The position numbers were made by a program, and so were the translations under genes. From contig SZPM01000002.1 of the NCBI GenBank assembly GCA_030263715.1, positions 1-64,000 on the forward strand: a DNA stretch of 64,000 nt. Direction: 5' to 3'. Position 1 is the first letter of the stretch. Every line of letters starts with the position of its first letter. Origin of the DNA: ATM1 sp003577165 (lineage in GTDB: Bacteria > Armatimonadota > Fimbriimonadia > Fimbriimonadales > ATM1). Shown in pieces: positions 1 through 8,583 of this stretch. The notes below the pieces were generated by a model that saw only the letters and a list, made by a program, of their open reading frames with translations, did no database searches and was not told where the DNA came from.

Positions 1-542
<542 letters not shown>

Positions 543-631
543 GAATCGTTTGAATGGTTGATGACGGTGCTGTAAAGCACGTAACCGAATCCGGTTGTCA
601 AGGAGCACGCCCCAGAACTGAGGCAAGGGAG

Positions 632-661
632 ATTATAGGCACATCCCTTCCCGTTTGTCAA
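632..661 (-). promoter_or_regulatory. Consensus sigma-70-type promoter of the rRNA operon
   Basis: On the minus strand a perfect TTGACA (656-661) and a perfect TATAAT (632-637) are separated by 18 nt. They lie about 90 nt upstream of the mature 16S 5' end, so the start of transcription would fall near 625. A second TTGACA at 596-601 followed by TTTACA at 571-576 (19-nt spacing) could be a weaker downstream promoter. No discriminator or UP-element claim is made. Confidence 0.8.
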
Positions 662-694
662 GTGGGATTTTTCCACCAGCCCCAAAAACCACGG

Positions 695-720
695 CGGGCC
701 GGGGCAGAGACCCCGGCCCG
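695..720 (-). terminator. Rho-independent terminator behind the 743-2053 gene
   Basis: A perfect 10-bp GC stem (695-704 with 711-720, loop CAGAGA) lies 23 nt past the stop codon of the minus-strand gene. It is followed in the direction of transcription by a short T-rich run (TGGTTTTTGG). It insulates the rRNA promoter just downstream from readthrough. Confidence 0.75.
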
Positions 721-742
721 TCATGCCACCTGCGCCCCCTGC

Positions 743-2053
743 CTAAGGCCGTGTGAATTGCCAGTTCGTCAGGTCGAAGCGCACCGTCCACGGCCAGCCC
801 GTTGCCGGACCGTTCTGCCGGTACGTCAACCGGGCCCGAACCCGCCGAGTGGACTGATTCACGTAGTTCGAGATCGTCCCTTGGACGACCACCTCGTGGG
901 TCTGGTCGCTTACGCCTGCCGTGCCCGAGTAGAAGTTCACCCATTGGCCCGTCGAGTAGTTGTAGAGGTCCACTCGCTCGTTAATGCCAACCGACGTGCA
1001 TGCCGTCTCGAAGAGGAACTTCAGTGAGTTCGGGTTTGCGATGGGAAGAGCGCCCTCCACCATGACTTCCAAAGGAGGCACCTGCGGGCTCGCTGCGACT
1101 CCGGGCCGGGCACTGTAGTACACGTTGTCGCTATACCAAGTGTCCACATGATCACCGCTGACGTGGTTGCCTCGGACGAGTGTCAGGCTGACCGGCAGCG
1201 CCACTTCGACCGGATTGCCCGCATAGATCTCGAACAGGAAGTTGCTCTCGTAGACGTTGCCGCCTTCGTCGCCGAGTTGGTCATGCTCTTCAAACTCGTA
1301 GATGCTGTTCGGGTTACCGCCAGGCAGATCGTCGTACCAGAAGTAGTCCTGACTGGATCCGAGAGTCACGCCTCCGATCGAAAACAGGTTGAAGAGGTCA
1401 ATCCGGAACGGCGCCTCGGGGTTCGGCGGATAGCCGGTCCACATTCGGAACTGCTGGCATAGATAGCACTCACCGTCCGGAACGTTCACCGCCACGACGG
1501 AGATGTCGAACGTGATCTTGTACGCGCCAGGCTGGAGGTTGTAATCCTGCAGCGCGAAGCGGCCGCCGAAGTCGGCAAGCAGCCCCGCGAACTCCATGTT
1601 GCCCGGACCCGTGTTCCCGAGATCCGTGTCGTAAACCTTCCATCGCCAAAGGAAGTTGCCTGTGTACTCAGCGTAGAGGCCAGTCGTGATCCACTTCCAA
1701 CTCGCGCCTGCGCCGGTCGGCGACATGACGATGTCGTCCGCCGCGCTCGGCATCGTGTAGGGATCGGTGTAGAAGTACGTGTTCGTCCCGTTGTCGTTCT
1801 TGTAGACCAGCGGCGGGACCTGTTGCGAGAAGCCGACGTTCGAGTCCTGCTTCGAAGCGGGCGCCTTGTCGCGCATGGTCGAAACCCGTTCGGCACGGAA
1901 CGGGATGACGAGCCCCACGACGGACCGCCGTTTCCCCGTCGCCGCGTCCACGACGAAGCCGTGTGAAAGAGTCATCTCGCCCGTGACCACCGCAGGCTGA
2001 GCGGGGGCGACGGGCTGCAGTGTCGCGAGTGCAATGCCCAGTGCCGCTAACAT
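743..2053 (-). CDS. Secreted protein of unknown function, 436 aa
   Basis: The N-terminus (MLAALGIALATLQPVAPAQP) is a short hydrophobic signal peptide ending near residue 20, so the product is probably exported. The rest is rich in Tyr, Asn, Gly and Thr with alternating beta-like stretches and two clustered cysteines (motif CYLCQQ around residue 195), typical of an extracellular beta-sandwich protein. I recognise no family. The start is supported by GAGGAGG at 2064-2070, 10 nt upstream. The gene stands alone between a terminator and radA, whose 3' end is 99 nt upstream. Function cannot be assigned. Confidence 0.75.
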   Translation of the reverse strand: MLAALGIALATLQPVAPAQPAVVTGEMTLSHGFVVDAATGKRRSVVGLVIPFRAERVSTMRDKAPASKQDSNVGFSQQVPPLVYKNDNGTNTYFYTDPYTMPSAADDIVMSPTGAGASWKWITTGLYAEYTGNFLWRWKVYDTDLGNTGPGNMEFAGLLADFGGRFALQDYNLQPGAYKITFDISVVAVNVPDGECYLCQQFRMWTGYPPNPEAPFRIDLFNLFSIGGVTLGSSQDYFWYDDLPGGNPNSIYEFEEHDQLGDEGGNVYESNFLFEIYAGNPVEVALPVSLTLVRGNHVSGDHVDTWYSDNVYYSARPGVAASPQVPPLEVMVEGALPIANPNSLKFLFETACTSVGINERVDLYNYSTGQWVNFYSGTAGVSDQTHEVVVQGTISNYVNQSTRRVRARLTYRQNGPATGWPWTVRFDLTNWQFTRP

Positions 2054-2074
2054 ATTTGAAGTGCCTCCTCAATC

Positions 2075-2102
2075 AGTATACAAAACGTGTTTTGAGCGGC
2101 AA
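2075..2102 (-). promoter_or_regulatory. Possible promoter of the 743-2053 gene
   Basis: On the minus strand TTGCCG (2097-2102) and TATACT (2075-2080) are separated by 16 nt. The predicted transcription start would fall at or inside the GAGGAGG ribosome-binding site (2064-2070), giving a nearly leaderless mRNA. That makes the call uncertain. Confidence 0.35.
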
Positions 2103-2152
2103 TTCCTGTCGCCCATACCCTAAGAATGTTCTGGGGGCGTTTGGGTTCCCGG

Positions 2153-3508
2153 TTATTCGGAAACGAGGCTGAGGGCGTCCGCGATGTTCCTGAGTCCGCC
2201 GACTGTGACTCCCGGCTGCGAGTAGTCCTGCTTGCCGGTTCGGCTCGTCGCAGCGCGCCGAAAGCCCATCCTCGCCGCCTCTTTGAGCCTCGCTCCGACG
2301 GAACCCACGCTCCGGATCTCGCCAGTAAGCCCGACCTCGCCGAAGACCACCAGGTCCTCCGGCAGAGCCGCCCCTTTGGCCGCGCTCGCGACCGCGAGCA
2401 GAACCGCGAGGTCGGCGGCCGGCTCGCGCACCGTCAGCCCCCCGACGACGCTCACGAACACATCCTGGCCCGCCAGTCGCACCCCGCCGCGCTTTTCCAG
2501 CACTCCGAGCGTCAGGAGCACGCGGTTGAAATCGAGACCGGTCACGGTTCGCCGCGGCGACTGCGTGTAATTCGGGCTCACCAACGCCTGCACTTCGAGC
2601 AGAACCGCGCGCCGGCCCTCCATCGCCGCGAATACGCACGAGCCGGGCGCGCCGGCCTGCCTCTCCGCGAGCAGGAGTTGCGACGGATTCTCCACTTCGG
2701 AAAGCCCCGACTCCGTCATCTCAAAAACGGCGAGTTCATCCACGGAGCCGAATCGGTTCTTCGCGGCGCGGATCGTCCGTAGACGACCGAACCCTTCGCC
2801 CTCGAAAACCAGCACGCAGTCCACGAGGTGTTCGAGCACCTTCGGCCCGGCGAGCGACCCGTCCTTCGTGACGTGCCCCACGACGAACATCGCGATTCCC
2901 GCCTCCTTCGCGAACGCGTGCAGGACCGACGCGCAGTGGCGCACCTGCGAGACCCCGCCGGCGCCGCCCTCGAGTTCTGAGGACGACATCGTTTGAATGC
3001 TGTCCACTATGGCGACCCGCGGCTCCGTGCCCCGGAGGATGGCGAGCGTCTCCTCGAGGTCGGTCGAGGTGGCCAGTCGGAAGTTCTCGCTTAGCGCGCC
3101 GATTCGCTCCGCCCGCATGCGCACCTGAGAAGGCGACTCCTCGCCGGAAATGTAGAGGACGACCTCGCCCTCATGGGCCATGGCGGCGGCGACCTGCGTC
3201 AGGAGCGTGCTCTTGCCGATGCCAGGCTCCCCGCCAACGAGCACGATGGAGCCCGGAACGAGCCCGCCCCCCAGAACCGCGTCGAGCGCGGGGATGCCGG
3301 TCGGCTCGCGCCGCGCGTCGAGCGACTGGACGCTCAGGATGTCCGGCGCCTGGATCGCGATCCTCTCCACAGCCTTCCCGCCCACCGACGCGCGAACCAC
3401 CTCCTCGACCAGCGTGTTCCACTCCCCGCAGTCGGGGCACTGGCCGAGCCACTTGGGAGAAGAGTGCCCGCAGGACTGGCAGAGGTACGCGGACTTCGCC
3501 TTGGGCAT
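2153..3508 (-). CDS. radA: DNA repair protein RadA (Sms)
   Basis: 451 aa, the normal RadA length. Visible in order: an N-terminal C4 zinc finger (C10, C13, C24, C27), a RecA-like ATPase with Walker A GGEPGIGKS at 92-100, the RadA-specific KNRFG motif at 250-254, and a C-terminal Lon-protease-like domain. RadA is a DnaB-like helicase that drives branch migration during recombination and processes D-loops. The frame is intact with no unusual insertion. It is transcribed alone; the upstream side is a 370-nt intergenic region carrying a 21-nt repeat array. Confidence 0.97.
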   Translation of the reverse strand: MPKAKSAYLCQSCGHSSPKWLGQCPDCGEWNTLVEEVVRASVGGKAVERIAIQAPDILSVQSLDARREPTGIPALDAVLGGGLVPGSIVLVGGEPGIGKSTLLTQVAAAMAHEGEVVLYISGEESPSQVRMRAERIGALSENFRLATSTDLEETLAILRGTEPRVAIVDSIQTMSSSELEGGAGGVSQVRHCASVLHAFAKEAGIAMFVVGHVTKDGSLAGPKVLEHLVDCVLVFEGEGFGRLRTIRAAKNRFGSVDELAVFEMTESGLSEVENPSQLLLAERQAGAPGSCVFAAMEGRRAVLLEVQALVSPNYTQSPRRTVTGLDFNRVLLTLGVLEKRGGVRLAGQDVFVSVVGGLTVREPAADLAVLLAVASAAKGAALPEDLVVFGEVGLTGEIRSVGSVGARLKEAARMGFRRAATSRTGKQDYSQPGVTVGGLRNIADALSLVSE

Positions 3509-3570
3509 GCTTCCGATTGTAGCCGCCCCCGGCCGCGCGCGGAGCCAGCCGGATAGGCACAGACCCGCCG

Positions 3571-3780
3571 CAAAGAGACGCCGATCTACCCCAGAGGGGA
3601 GGCGACGCGCGGCAAAGGAGAGACGATCTGCCCAGGAGCCTCGCTGACCTGTGGAAAAGCGGCGGTGACGAGGGGGAGAGCGGCGTTGATCCGGCCCAAA
3701 TCACCGCTGATATCGGCCAAATCAACGGTGATCTGGCCGATTGCACATTCGACGAGCGCAATCGTCGAATTGCGCAAGGC
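3571..3780. repeat. Degenerate 21-nt tandem repeat array, about 8-10 units
   Basis: The intergenic DNA upstream of radA divides into consecutive 21-nt units with no length variation: 3571, 3592, 3613, 3634, 3655, 3676, 3697, 3718, 3739 and 3760 are unit starts. The best-matched neighbours are 3697-3717 and 3718-3738, which share CAAATCAnCGnTGATnTnGnC; the last two units are weak. Because 21 is a multiple of three, each frame reads as heptads, for example GQITVDL ADISGDL GRINAAL on the minus strand, but no frame has a credible start and ribosome-binding site. I treat it as non-coding repeat DNA. Confidence 0.6.
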
Positions 3781-3826
3781 TGGCGTCGGGGCTCCCAAAG
3801 CGGTCCTGGCGGCCGACCAAAAGAAC

Positions 3827-3852
3827 GAAATCCCGGCCGAAGCCGGGATTTC
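3827..3852 (-). terminator. Terminator of the PEP-CTERM gene, UUCG tetraloop
   Basis: A perfect 11-bp stem (3827-3837 with 3842-3852) is closed on the minus strand by a cUUCGg tetraloop and followed by GTTCTTTT. It lies 26 nt past the stop codon of the 3879-4562 gene. The stem is symmetric, but only the minus side has the T run. Confidence 0.85.
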
Positions 3853-3878
3853 ATTACGCAACGCGTTGCTTGCTGGTC

Positions 3879-4562
3879 TTAGGCCTTGCGGCGGCGAGCA
3901 GCGAGCGCGGCGAGGCCGGCGCCCAAAGCGAGCAGGGTAGCAGGCTCGGGAACCACTTGGCCCTCGATGATGATGTTGTTATCTCGGGGGTCCGTTTCGC
4001 CGAACATGCCGGAGTTGCCCCAAGCCGTGCCGAGGCCGAATCCGCCGCCCGGATTGCGGTAAGCGGAAGCATCGCCAACCTTAGCGACCTGGATGCCGAA
4101 CGCCTGACCAGCGGTGCCGAACGCAGCGACCGGCGTGAGGCCGATCCACTTGTCGCCGGCGCCGACGTTGATGCTGCCGGTCCAGACCATGTCATAGAGC
4201 GTGAAGCCACCAGAGTTGGTGCCCATGTTCGTCATGGTGACGGCCACGGCGGTCCCGGTGGTGGGGTCATCGCCCGCGCCCGGAAGAGCGCCGGTCTTGT
4301 TGAAGATGTTCAGGCGAGCCGAGTTGACCGCGCCCCAGGACGCGCTGGACGTCTGGAGTCGGATCGTGATCTTCTCCATGATCCAGCCCGGGCCTGTGTT
4401 CACGTCATTGACCTCGTACGTGCTGAACGTTGGGAAGTCGGCGAACTCTTGGTTGACGTAACCGTTCTGGTTGACGTCAGCCGCCGGCTGGTTCCAAAGG
4501 ACGACGGCGTTAGCGGATGCCACGGCGCCGACAAGGAAGGCCGGAATAAGAAGCTTCTTCAT
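3879..4562 (-). CDS. PEP-CTERM sorting domain protein, 227 aa
   Basis: An N-terminal signal peptide (MKKLLIPAFLVGAVASANA) is followed by a roughly 180-residue Asn/Gly/Thr-rich beta-type domain. A C-terminal PEP-CTERM tripartite tail ends the protein: VPEPATLLALGAGLAAL and then ARRRKA. Such tails are recognised by an exosortase, which anchors or releases the protein at the cell surface. AGGAGG lies 8 nt upstream of the ATG at 4562. The body resembles no enzyme I know; a structural surface or matrix role is the usual inference. Its leader shares a 17-nt element with the other PEP-CTERM gene at 17254-18030. Confidence 0.9.
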   Translation of the reverse strand: MKKLLIPAFLVGAVASANAVVLWNQPAADVNQNGYVNQEFADFPTFSTYEVNDVNTGPGWIMEKITIRLQTSSASWGAVNSARLNIFNKTGALPGAGDDPTTGTAVAVTMTNMGTNSGGFTLYDMVWTGSINVGAGDKWIGLTPVAAFGTAGQAFGIQVAKVGDASAYRNPGGGFGLGTAWGNSGMFGETDPRDNNIIIEGQVVPEPATLLALGAGLAALAARRRKA

Positions 4563-4641
4563 TCGAATTTCCTCCTCTCGGAATGTATTTAGCCCCTCAC
4601 AGGGTGATTAGCCCTCTGCGAGGCAGAACTCCACCCGAACG

Positions 4642-4658
4642 GCCCGGCCAGCTAAAGC
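4642..4658 (-). promoter_or_regulatory. Leader element shared by both PEP-CTERM genes
   Basis: GCCCGGCCAGCTAAAGC on the plus strand matches 15 of 17 positions of GCCCGGCCAGTTACAGC at 18085-18101, the leader of the second PEP-CTERM gene. It begins 80 nt upstream of the start codon here and 55 nt there. Both leaders also share ATTC(C)GAGAGGAG around the ribosome-binding site. Function is unknown. Confidence 0.45.
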
Positions 4659-4684
4659 TTGTCCGAGCCTATCGGTGTGAATGG

Positions 4685-4713
4685 ACTATACCAAAGAACG
4701 TCGAATCTGACAA
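4685..4713 (-). promoter_or_regulatory. Promoter of the PEP-CTERM gene 3879-4562
   Basis: On the minus strand TTGTCA (4708-4713) and TATAGT (4685-4690) are spaced by exactly 17 nt. This predicts an mRNA leader of about 115 nt. Confidence 0.6.
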
Positions 4714-4785
4714 CCCCGTTCAGGCCTTTTCCATCAAAACCTGGCAATTCCCCGTAAGTGTGGGGGTTCAGCCTGTGGAAGCCCC

Positions 4786-7700
4786 TCAAATCGCCCCCGC
4801 TCCGGCCCTCTTGAGCAGGGCCTCGACGGCGGCCTTGAGCATCGGATCTTCGCCGGCAGCGGCCGCATTCGGGTCGTAAGGAACGGGGATGTCCGGCTTC
4901 CTTCCATTCCCCTCGAGGTTCTCCCCATCCACCGTGTACGCACCGGCGAAGGGCGTCCGCAGAGACCCGCCGTCGAACAGAGTCCAGGACGCCGTGCCGA
5001 TGACCGCCCCCGGCGTCGCCACGCCGACGACCGGACCCACGCCGAGCCTCCTGAACCCCTCGGCCAAGATCTCCGCGTTGCTGAAACTGGATGCGTTGAT
5101 CATGAGCGCGGACGGCAGTTCAACCGACTCGCCTCGATAGAGGTTTTCGCTGATGCGGATGTCGGAATCGCGATTCGCGCGAATCAGCCACAGCCTTTTC
5201 ACGAGCATTCCGAGGGCGAGATGCGCTGTGTTCCCGCCTCCGTTGTATCGCACGTCTATGATGAGGCCCTTCTTGTTCTGCGTGAGAGTGCGCACCTGTC
5301 GCATGAACAGTTCATGGCTCGGCATGCTCATCCCTTGGATGTGCAGATACGCGATCTGGCCACCGCTGTATCTGTCCACGAGCGCACGCGACCGTCTCAC
5401 GAAGTCGTCGTACGACAGGCCCGTTAGCCCGCTCACCGGGATCGGCTTGATGAACACCTCTCGCGTCTCGCGGGATCGTCCGATGACCGACAGGCGCACC
5501 TTCTTCCCGACAGTTCCGAGCAGCAATCTGTCCATCGGATTCGCTGCGCTCAGTTCGACGCCGTTGACCGCGACGATGCGATCGCCGGGTTCCAATTTCG
5601 ATTGAGGGTGGTCGGCCGGCCCCCCCTCCATGACTCGCGTGACGACGTACTCGCCGGTCGCCTCAAGCCTGGCCCAATCGGGCTCCACCGCGAGCGATCC
5701 CGTGGAATCGTCGCCGGTCGTTGGCTGCTGAGTGGGGCCGGATACGCCGAGGTGCGATGCGTTGAGTTCGTGGACCATCTCCTGCATGAGGTCGTAGAAC
5801 TCAGCGCGATCGAACGCGTGCGGCAGCACGGCTTCATACGCGCTCTTGATTGCTTGCCAGTTCTTTCCGTGATGCTCTCTGTCGTAGAAGAGTCTGTCCA
5901 TCACCCACCAAATCTCATCGAAGAGCGCCTTGGCTTCGGAGTGTTGGTTGATCTCGAGGCTCGCGGAGAAGGATCGCGTGGACACCGTCCGGGTCGCGAG
6001 CGCGACAGAATTGACGCGGCCGGCATTGAGGAAATACAGTTTTGAGCCGTCGGGGCTCATCCAGAGGTTTGACTCTGTGCCGGGAAGCGAGGTGATTTGG
6101 GTGGGGGCTCCGCCCGACGAGGGAACGGAGTAAATGTCTCCATCCATCGTCGCGTACAGAGTCGTCCCCGACTTGTCCGAAACGACTTCGCCGACATCGC
6201 CCGGCGCGCCGAGGCTTCGGTAACGCTCGAACAACCCCCGCTCTTGGACTTCGATTTTCGGCTCGCCCTTCGGTTCCTCTTTCGCGTCCAGTTTGTCGAG
6301 CGCGTCTTCGAGGAAGCTGAGCGGCTGCGGCACGAGATCGACCGCCCATAGCCCCACCGTTTCGGTCTCTTGCGAAGGAAGGGCGACGACCTTTCCGTTG
6401 TTGGTCACGATCGGAACTCCCGTTCCTCGCGCAGCCATCGCAACCAACTGCGACTTGCCGGTTTCGACGTCCACGAGATAGATGTTCGTCCCCCCCCTTG
6501 ACGTGGGCGCGGTGACCGCCAAGTGCTTGCTGTCGAACGCCCACGAGTACTCGGGCAGACCGAACAGCGCGCTGTAGTACTCGCCCTTATGGACGACCTT
6601 CGGCGCGCCTCCGTCTGCAGGCACGACGCACACTTCGTTGAGGCCGCGATGGAAGGCGAGAGTCTTTCGATCGGGACTTAGCAGAATGCCCATCTCGTCG
6701 GAAGGCGAATCGAGGAACGGCCTCGCCTTCCCTTCCAGATTCATGAGGTACACGTCCTTGTTGCCGTTCTGAAGCGTGACGTAAAAGAACTCCGTGTCGG
6801 ACTTCCAAACCGGCTCCTCGTCCCGCCCGGGAAAGGTGGTCATTACCTTCGTCGCGCCGCCCCCCTCCGGAGTCATCAGAATCTCTCCGCGCGCGGAGAG
6901 GAGGAGCCGCTTCCCGTTCGGTGAAACGCTGTAAGACGAAGCCCCGGCGGTCAGCGCCAATCGCGTGATGTCGTTGTATCTCTGATCCCCCGGCACGTAG
7001 ATGTCCACTCGCTTCTCGCGGCTGCTTCTCGTGTCGAATGTGAAAATCGAATGTTCGTGCTCATAGGCGATCATCGCCCCGTTTGCTGAGATGCAAGCGT
7101 AACTGACCTTTCCCGTCGTGTGATTCGTGATTCGGCGCGCGCCGGTTCCGTCCGACTGCATCCGCCAGAGGTTTTGACTGCCGTCATCCGCGACGTACCA
7201 AATGGATCTCCCGTCCGGTGACCACATCGGCCAGAGTTGCGGCATGTCATCTTTCGTCAAGTTCCTCATGTTGGACAAAGGAGACGTGAAGTCCGAGATC
7301 CAGATGTCCGCCGTGCCGCTTCCCTTCTGCCCGACTCGCCGCCATTGCCCCGGTCCACCGCCGTAGTTGTAAAGCATCTTCTTGCCGTCCGGCGAAACAG
7401 ATGGGAAGAACTCGAATTCCATGCTGTCCTGCGACAGGCGAATCGGCTCGCCGCCGGATGCGGGCACCTTCATGATTTCGAGGCTCCCCCACCCCTGCGT
7501 GTAAAACAGCACCCACTTGGAGTCCGGCGTCCACCCCATCGCGTAATCGTTGGCGCTGAGAAAAGTAAGACGGCGCAGTCCGCTTCCGTCCGCAGCCATC
7601 ACGAACACGTCCATGTTGCCGTGACGCGTGCTGGTGAACGCAATATGCTTTCCATCCGGACTGAACCTCGGCATCGTCTCCGCTGCCGGATGCACGGTCA

Positions 7701-7890
7701 GCCGCTCCGCGCGACCTCCCTCACTCGACACGCGAAAGATGTCGCCCTGATAAGAGAACGCAAGGGTCTTCCCGTCGGGAGAAAGAGAGGGATAGCGAGT
7801 GCGCTTCACCGGGCCTTCAAAAGACACGACCGCCTGCGTGGAGGCGATCATCGCGAGCGCGCCGCAGACGCATAGAAACGAGCGGATCAT
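4786..7890 (-). CDS. Tricorn-like S41 family serine protease
   Basis: 1034 aa from the ATG at 7888-7890, chosen because it gives a clean signal peptide (MIRSFLCVCGALAMIASTQA); an ATG 13 codons upstream would bury it. The N-terminal 500 residues are WD40/TolB-like propeller blades with repeated SPDGK motifs. A C1-type helical domain, a PDZ domain (around AVNGVEL, residue 750) and a C-terminal S41 protease domain follow. The catalytic serine region reads INASSFSNAEI. This is the tricorn core-protease order, so the product is probably an exported protease degrading peptides processively in the periplasm. It is divergent from the selenoprotein operon at 7971. Confidence 0.9.
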   Translation of the reverse strand: MIRSFLCVCGALAMIASTQAVVSFEGPVKRTRYPSLSPDGKTLAFSYQGDIFRVSSEGGRAERLTVHPAAETMPRFSPDGKHIAFTSTRHGNMDVFVMAADGSGLRRLTFLSANDYAMGWTPDSKWVLFYTQGWGSLEIMKVPASGGEPIRLSQDSMEFEFFPSVSPDGKKMLYNYGGGPGQWRRVGQKGSGTADIWISDFTSPLSNMRNLTKDDMPQLWPMWSPDGRSIWYVADDGSQNLWRMQSDGTGARRITNHTTGKVSYACISANGAMIAYEHEHSIFTFDTRSSREKRVDIYVPGDQRYNDITRLALTAGASSYSVSPNGKRLLLSARGEILMTPEGGGATKVMTTFPGRDEEPVWKSDTEFFYVTLQNGNKDVYLMNLEGKARPFLDSPSDEMGILLSPDRKTLAFHRGLNEVCVVPADGGAPKVVHKGEYYSALFGLPEYSWAFDSKHLAVTAPTSRGGTNIYLVDVETGKSQLVAMAARGTGVPIVTNNGKVVALPSQETETVGLWAVDLVPQPLSFLEDALDKLDAKEEPKGEPKIEVQERGLFERYRSLGAPGDVGEVVSDKSGTTLYATMDGDIYSVPSSGGAPTQITSLPGTESNLWMSPDGSKLYFLNAGRVNSVALATRTVSTRSFSASLEINQHSEAKALFDEIWWVMDRLFYDREHHGKNWQAIKSAYEAVLPHAFDRAEFYDLMQEMVHELNASHLGVSGPTQQPTTGDDSTGSLAVEPDWARLEATGEYVVTRVMEGGPADHPQSKLEPGDRIVAVNGVELSAANPMDRLLLGTVGKKVRLSVIGRSRETREVFIKPIPVSGLTGLSYDDFVRRSRALVDRYSGGQIAYLHIQGMSMPSHELFMRQVRTLTQNKKGLIIDVRYNGGGNTAHLALGMLVKRLWLIRANRDSDIRISENLYRGESVELPSALMINASSFSNAEILAEGFRRLGVGPVVGVATPGAVIGTASWTLFDGGSLRTPFAGAYTVDGENLEGNGRKPDIPVPYDPNAAAAGEDPMLKAAVEALLKRAGAGAI

Positions 7891-7970
7891 CGTCGGCAGG
7901 TTACACCACGGGGCGCGTGCTCGTGGCAAACCGTGCGGCGGGCGGCGCGATTCGTGCGTTAGAGAAGGAG

Positions 7971-8153
7971 ATGATCGTTCGCTTTCTCATCGGCGCCGTA
8001 TTAGGCGCAACCGCCGGCTTCGGCTACCACCTGCTCATGAAGGCGGCAGGCTCCACGTGAGCCTCCTGCCGCATACCGGCGTTGCCGGTTCTGGTGGGAG
8101 CGGTCTTAGGCGGCATGACGGCGATCATCTCTTCCGATCCTGGCCGTAAGTAG
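7971..8153 (+). CDS. Probable selenoprotein: 60-aa DUF6132-like membrane protein with in-frame TGA (Sec30)
   Basis: The frame from ATG 7971 gives 29 residues, an in-frame TGA at 8058-8060, then 30 more residues to a TAG at 8151-8153. Both halves look like one protein: a glycine-rich helix (LIGAVLGATAGFGYHLLM), a redox-like loop GSTUASCRIPALP and a second helix (VLVGAVLGGMTAI). The loop and helix spacing resemble DUF6132 proteins, which from memory have GCxSGxCPITSNP between two helices; C33-x-I-x3-P aligns with their C-P-I-T-S-N-P. With Sec at the TGA the motif is UxxC, a very common bacterial selenoprotein motif. A SECIS-like hairpin starts just after the TGA. AAGGAG abuts the ATG, a tight spacing. 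OsmC starts 11 nt downstream. The alternative is a nonsense mutation in a small gene. No sel genes lie in the window. Confidence 0.65.
8063..8100 (+). promoter_or_regulatory. SECIS-like hairpin directly downstream of the in-frame TGA
   Basis: An upper 6-bp stem ACCGGC (8075-8080) pairs with GCCGGU (8084-8089) around a GUU loop. A lower 8-bp stem pairs 8063-8070 with 8093-8100, including two G-U pairs, with a GCAU/UCU internal loop between. The apical loop starts with G, 21 nt past the TGA. Bacterial SECIS elements need a small hairpin with a G in the first two loop positions at roughly 16-37 nt after the TGA; in E. coli fdhF the loop begins at 19 nt. The fit is good, but SelB binding is inferred. 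Confidence 0.6.
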
Positions 8154-8163
8154 AATCGCGCCC

Positions 8164-8583
8164 ATGCAAGCCACATTGGAGTGGACGGGCAACGGCAAGG
8201 CCTTCGAAGCCACACCGCCCTCCGGATTCAAGATCGTTTTCGACACTGACCCTGACTTCGGCGGGACGGGCGCCGGCCCCATGCCCCTCGAAACCATGGT
8301 GTGCGCCATCGCCGCCTGCACCGCGCTCGACGTCCTCAGCATCCTTGAGAAGAAGCGCCAGAAGGTGACCGCATATCGGGTCGAAGTGGACTGGGACCGC
8401 GATCCTCCGGGCGACTGGCCGCGACCGATCAAGGCGATCCGCATCCGCCACGTCGTCGAGGGCGAAAACATCGAAGAGGCGGCGCTCGCCCGCGCCATCG
8501 AATTGAGCGACCAGAAGTACTGCTCCGCAACCGCCACGCTGCGCTTCGGGCCCACAATCGCAAACGAATGGCAAATCATCTAA
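8164..8583 (+). CDS. OsmC/Ohr-family peroxiredoxin
   Basis: 139 aa, normal for the OsmC family. The two conserved redox cysteines are present: C52 in AIAACTALDV and C120 in SDQKYCSATATL. Also visible is the family glycine motif GGTGAGPMPLETMV before the central helix. OsmC proteins reduce organic hydroperoxides in the cytoplasm. The gene starts 11 nt after the probable selenoprotein and overlaps the next methyltransferase by 16 nt, so the three form one operon and probably share an oxidative-stress or thiol-redox role. Confidence is high for the family and moderate for the substrate. Confidence 0.93.
   Translation: MQATLEWTGNGKAFEATPPSGFKIVFDTDPDFGGTGAGPMPLETMVCAIAACTALDVLSILEKKRQKVTAYRVEVDWDRDPPGDWPRPIKAIRIRHVVEGENIEEAALARAIELSDQKYCSATATLRFGPTIANEWQII

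Noticed and set aside
3586..3861. A 91-aa minus-strand frame reading heptads such as GQITVDL ADISGDL
   Set aside because: It begins within the PEP-CTERM terminator hairpin, has no ribosome-binding site and simply translates the 21-nt repeat array.
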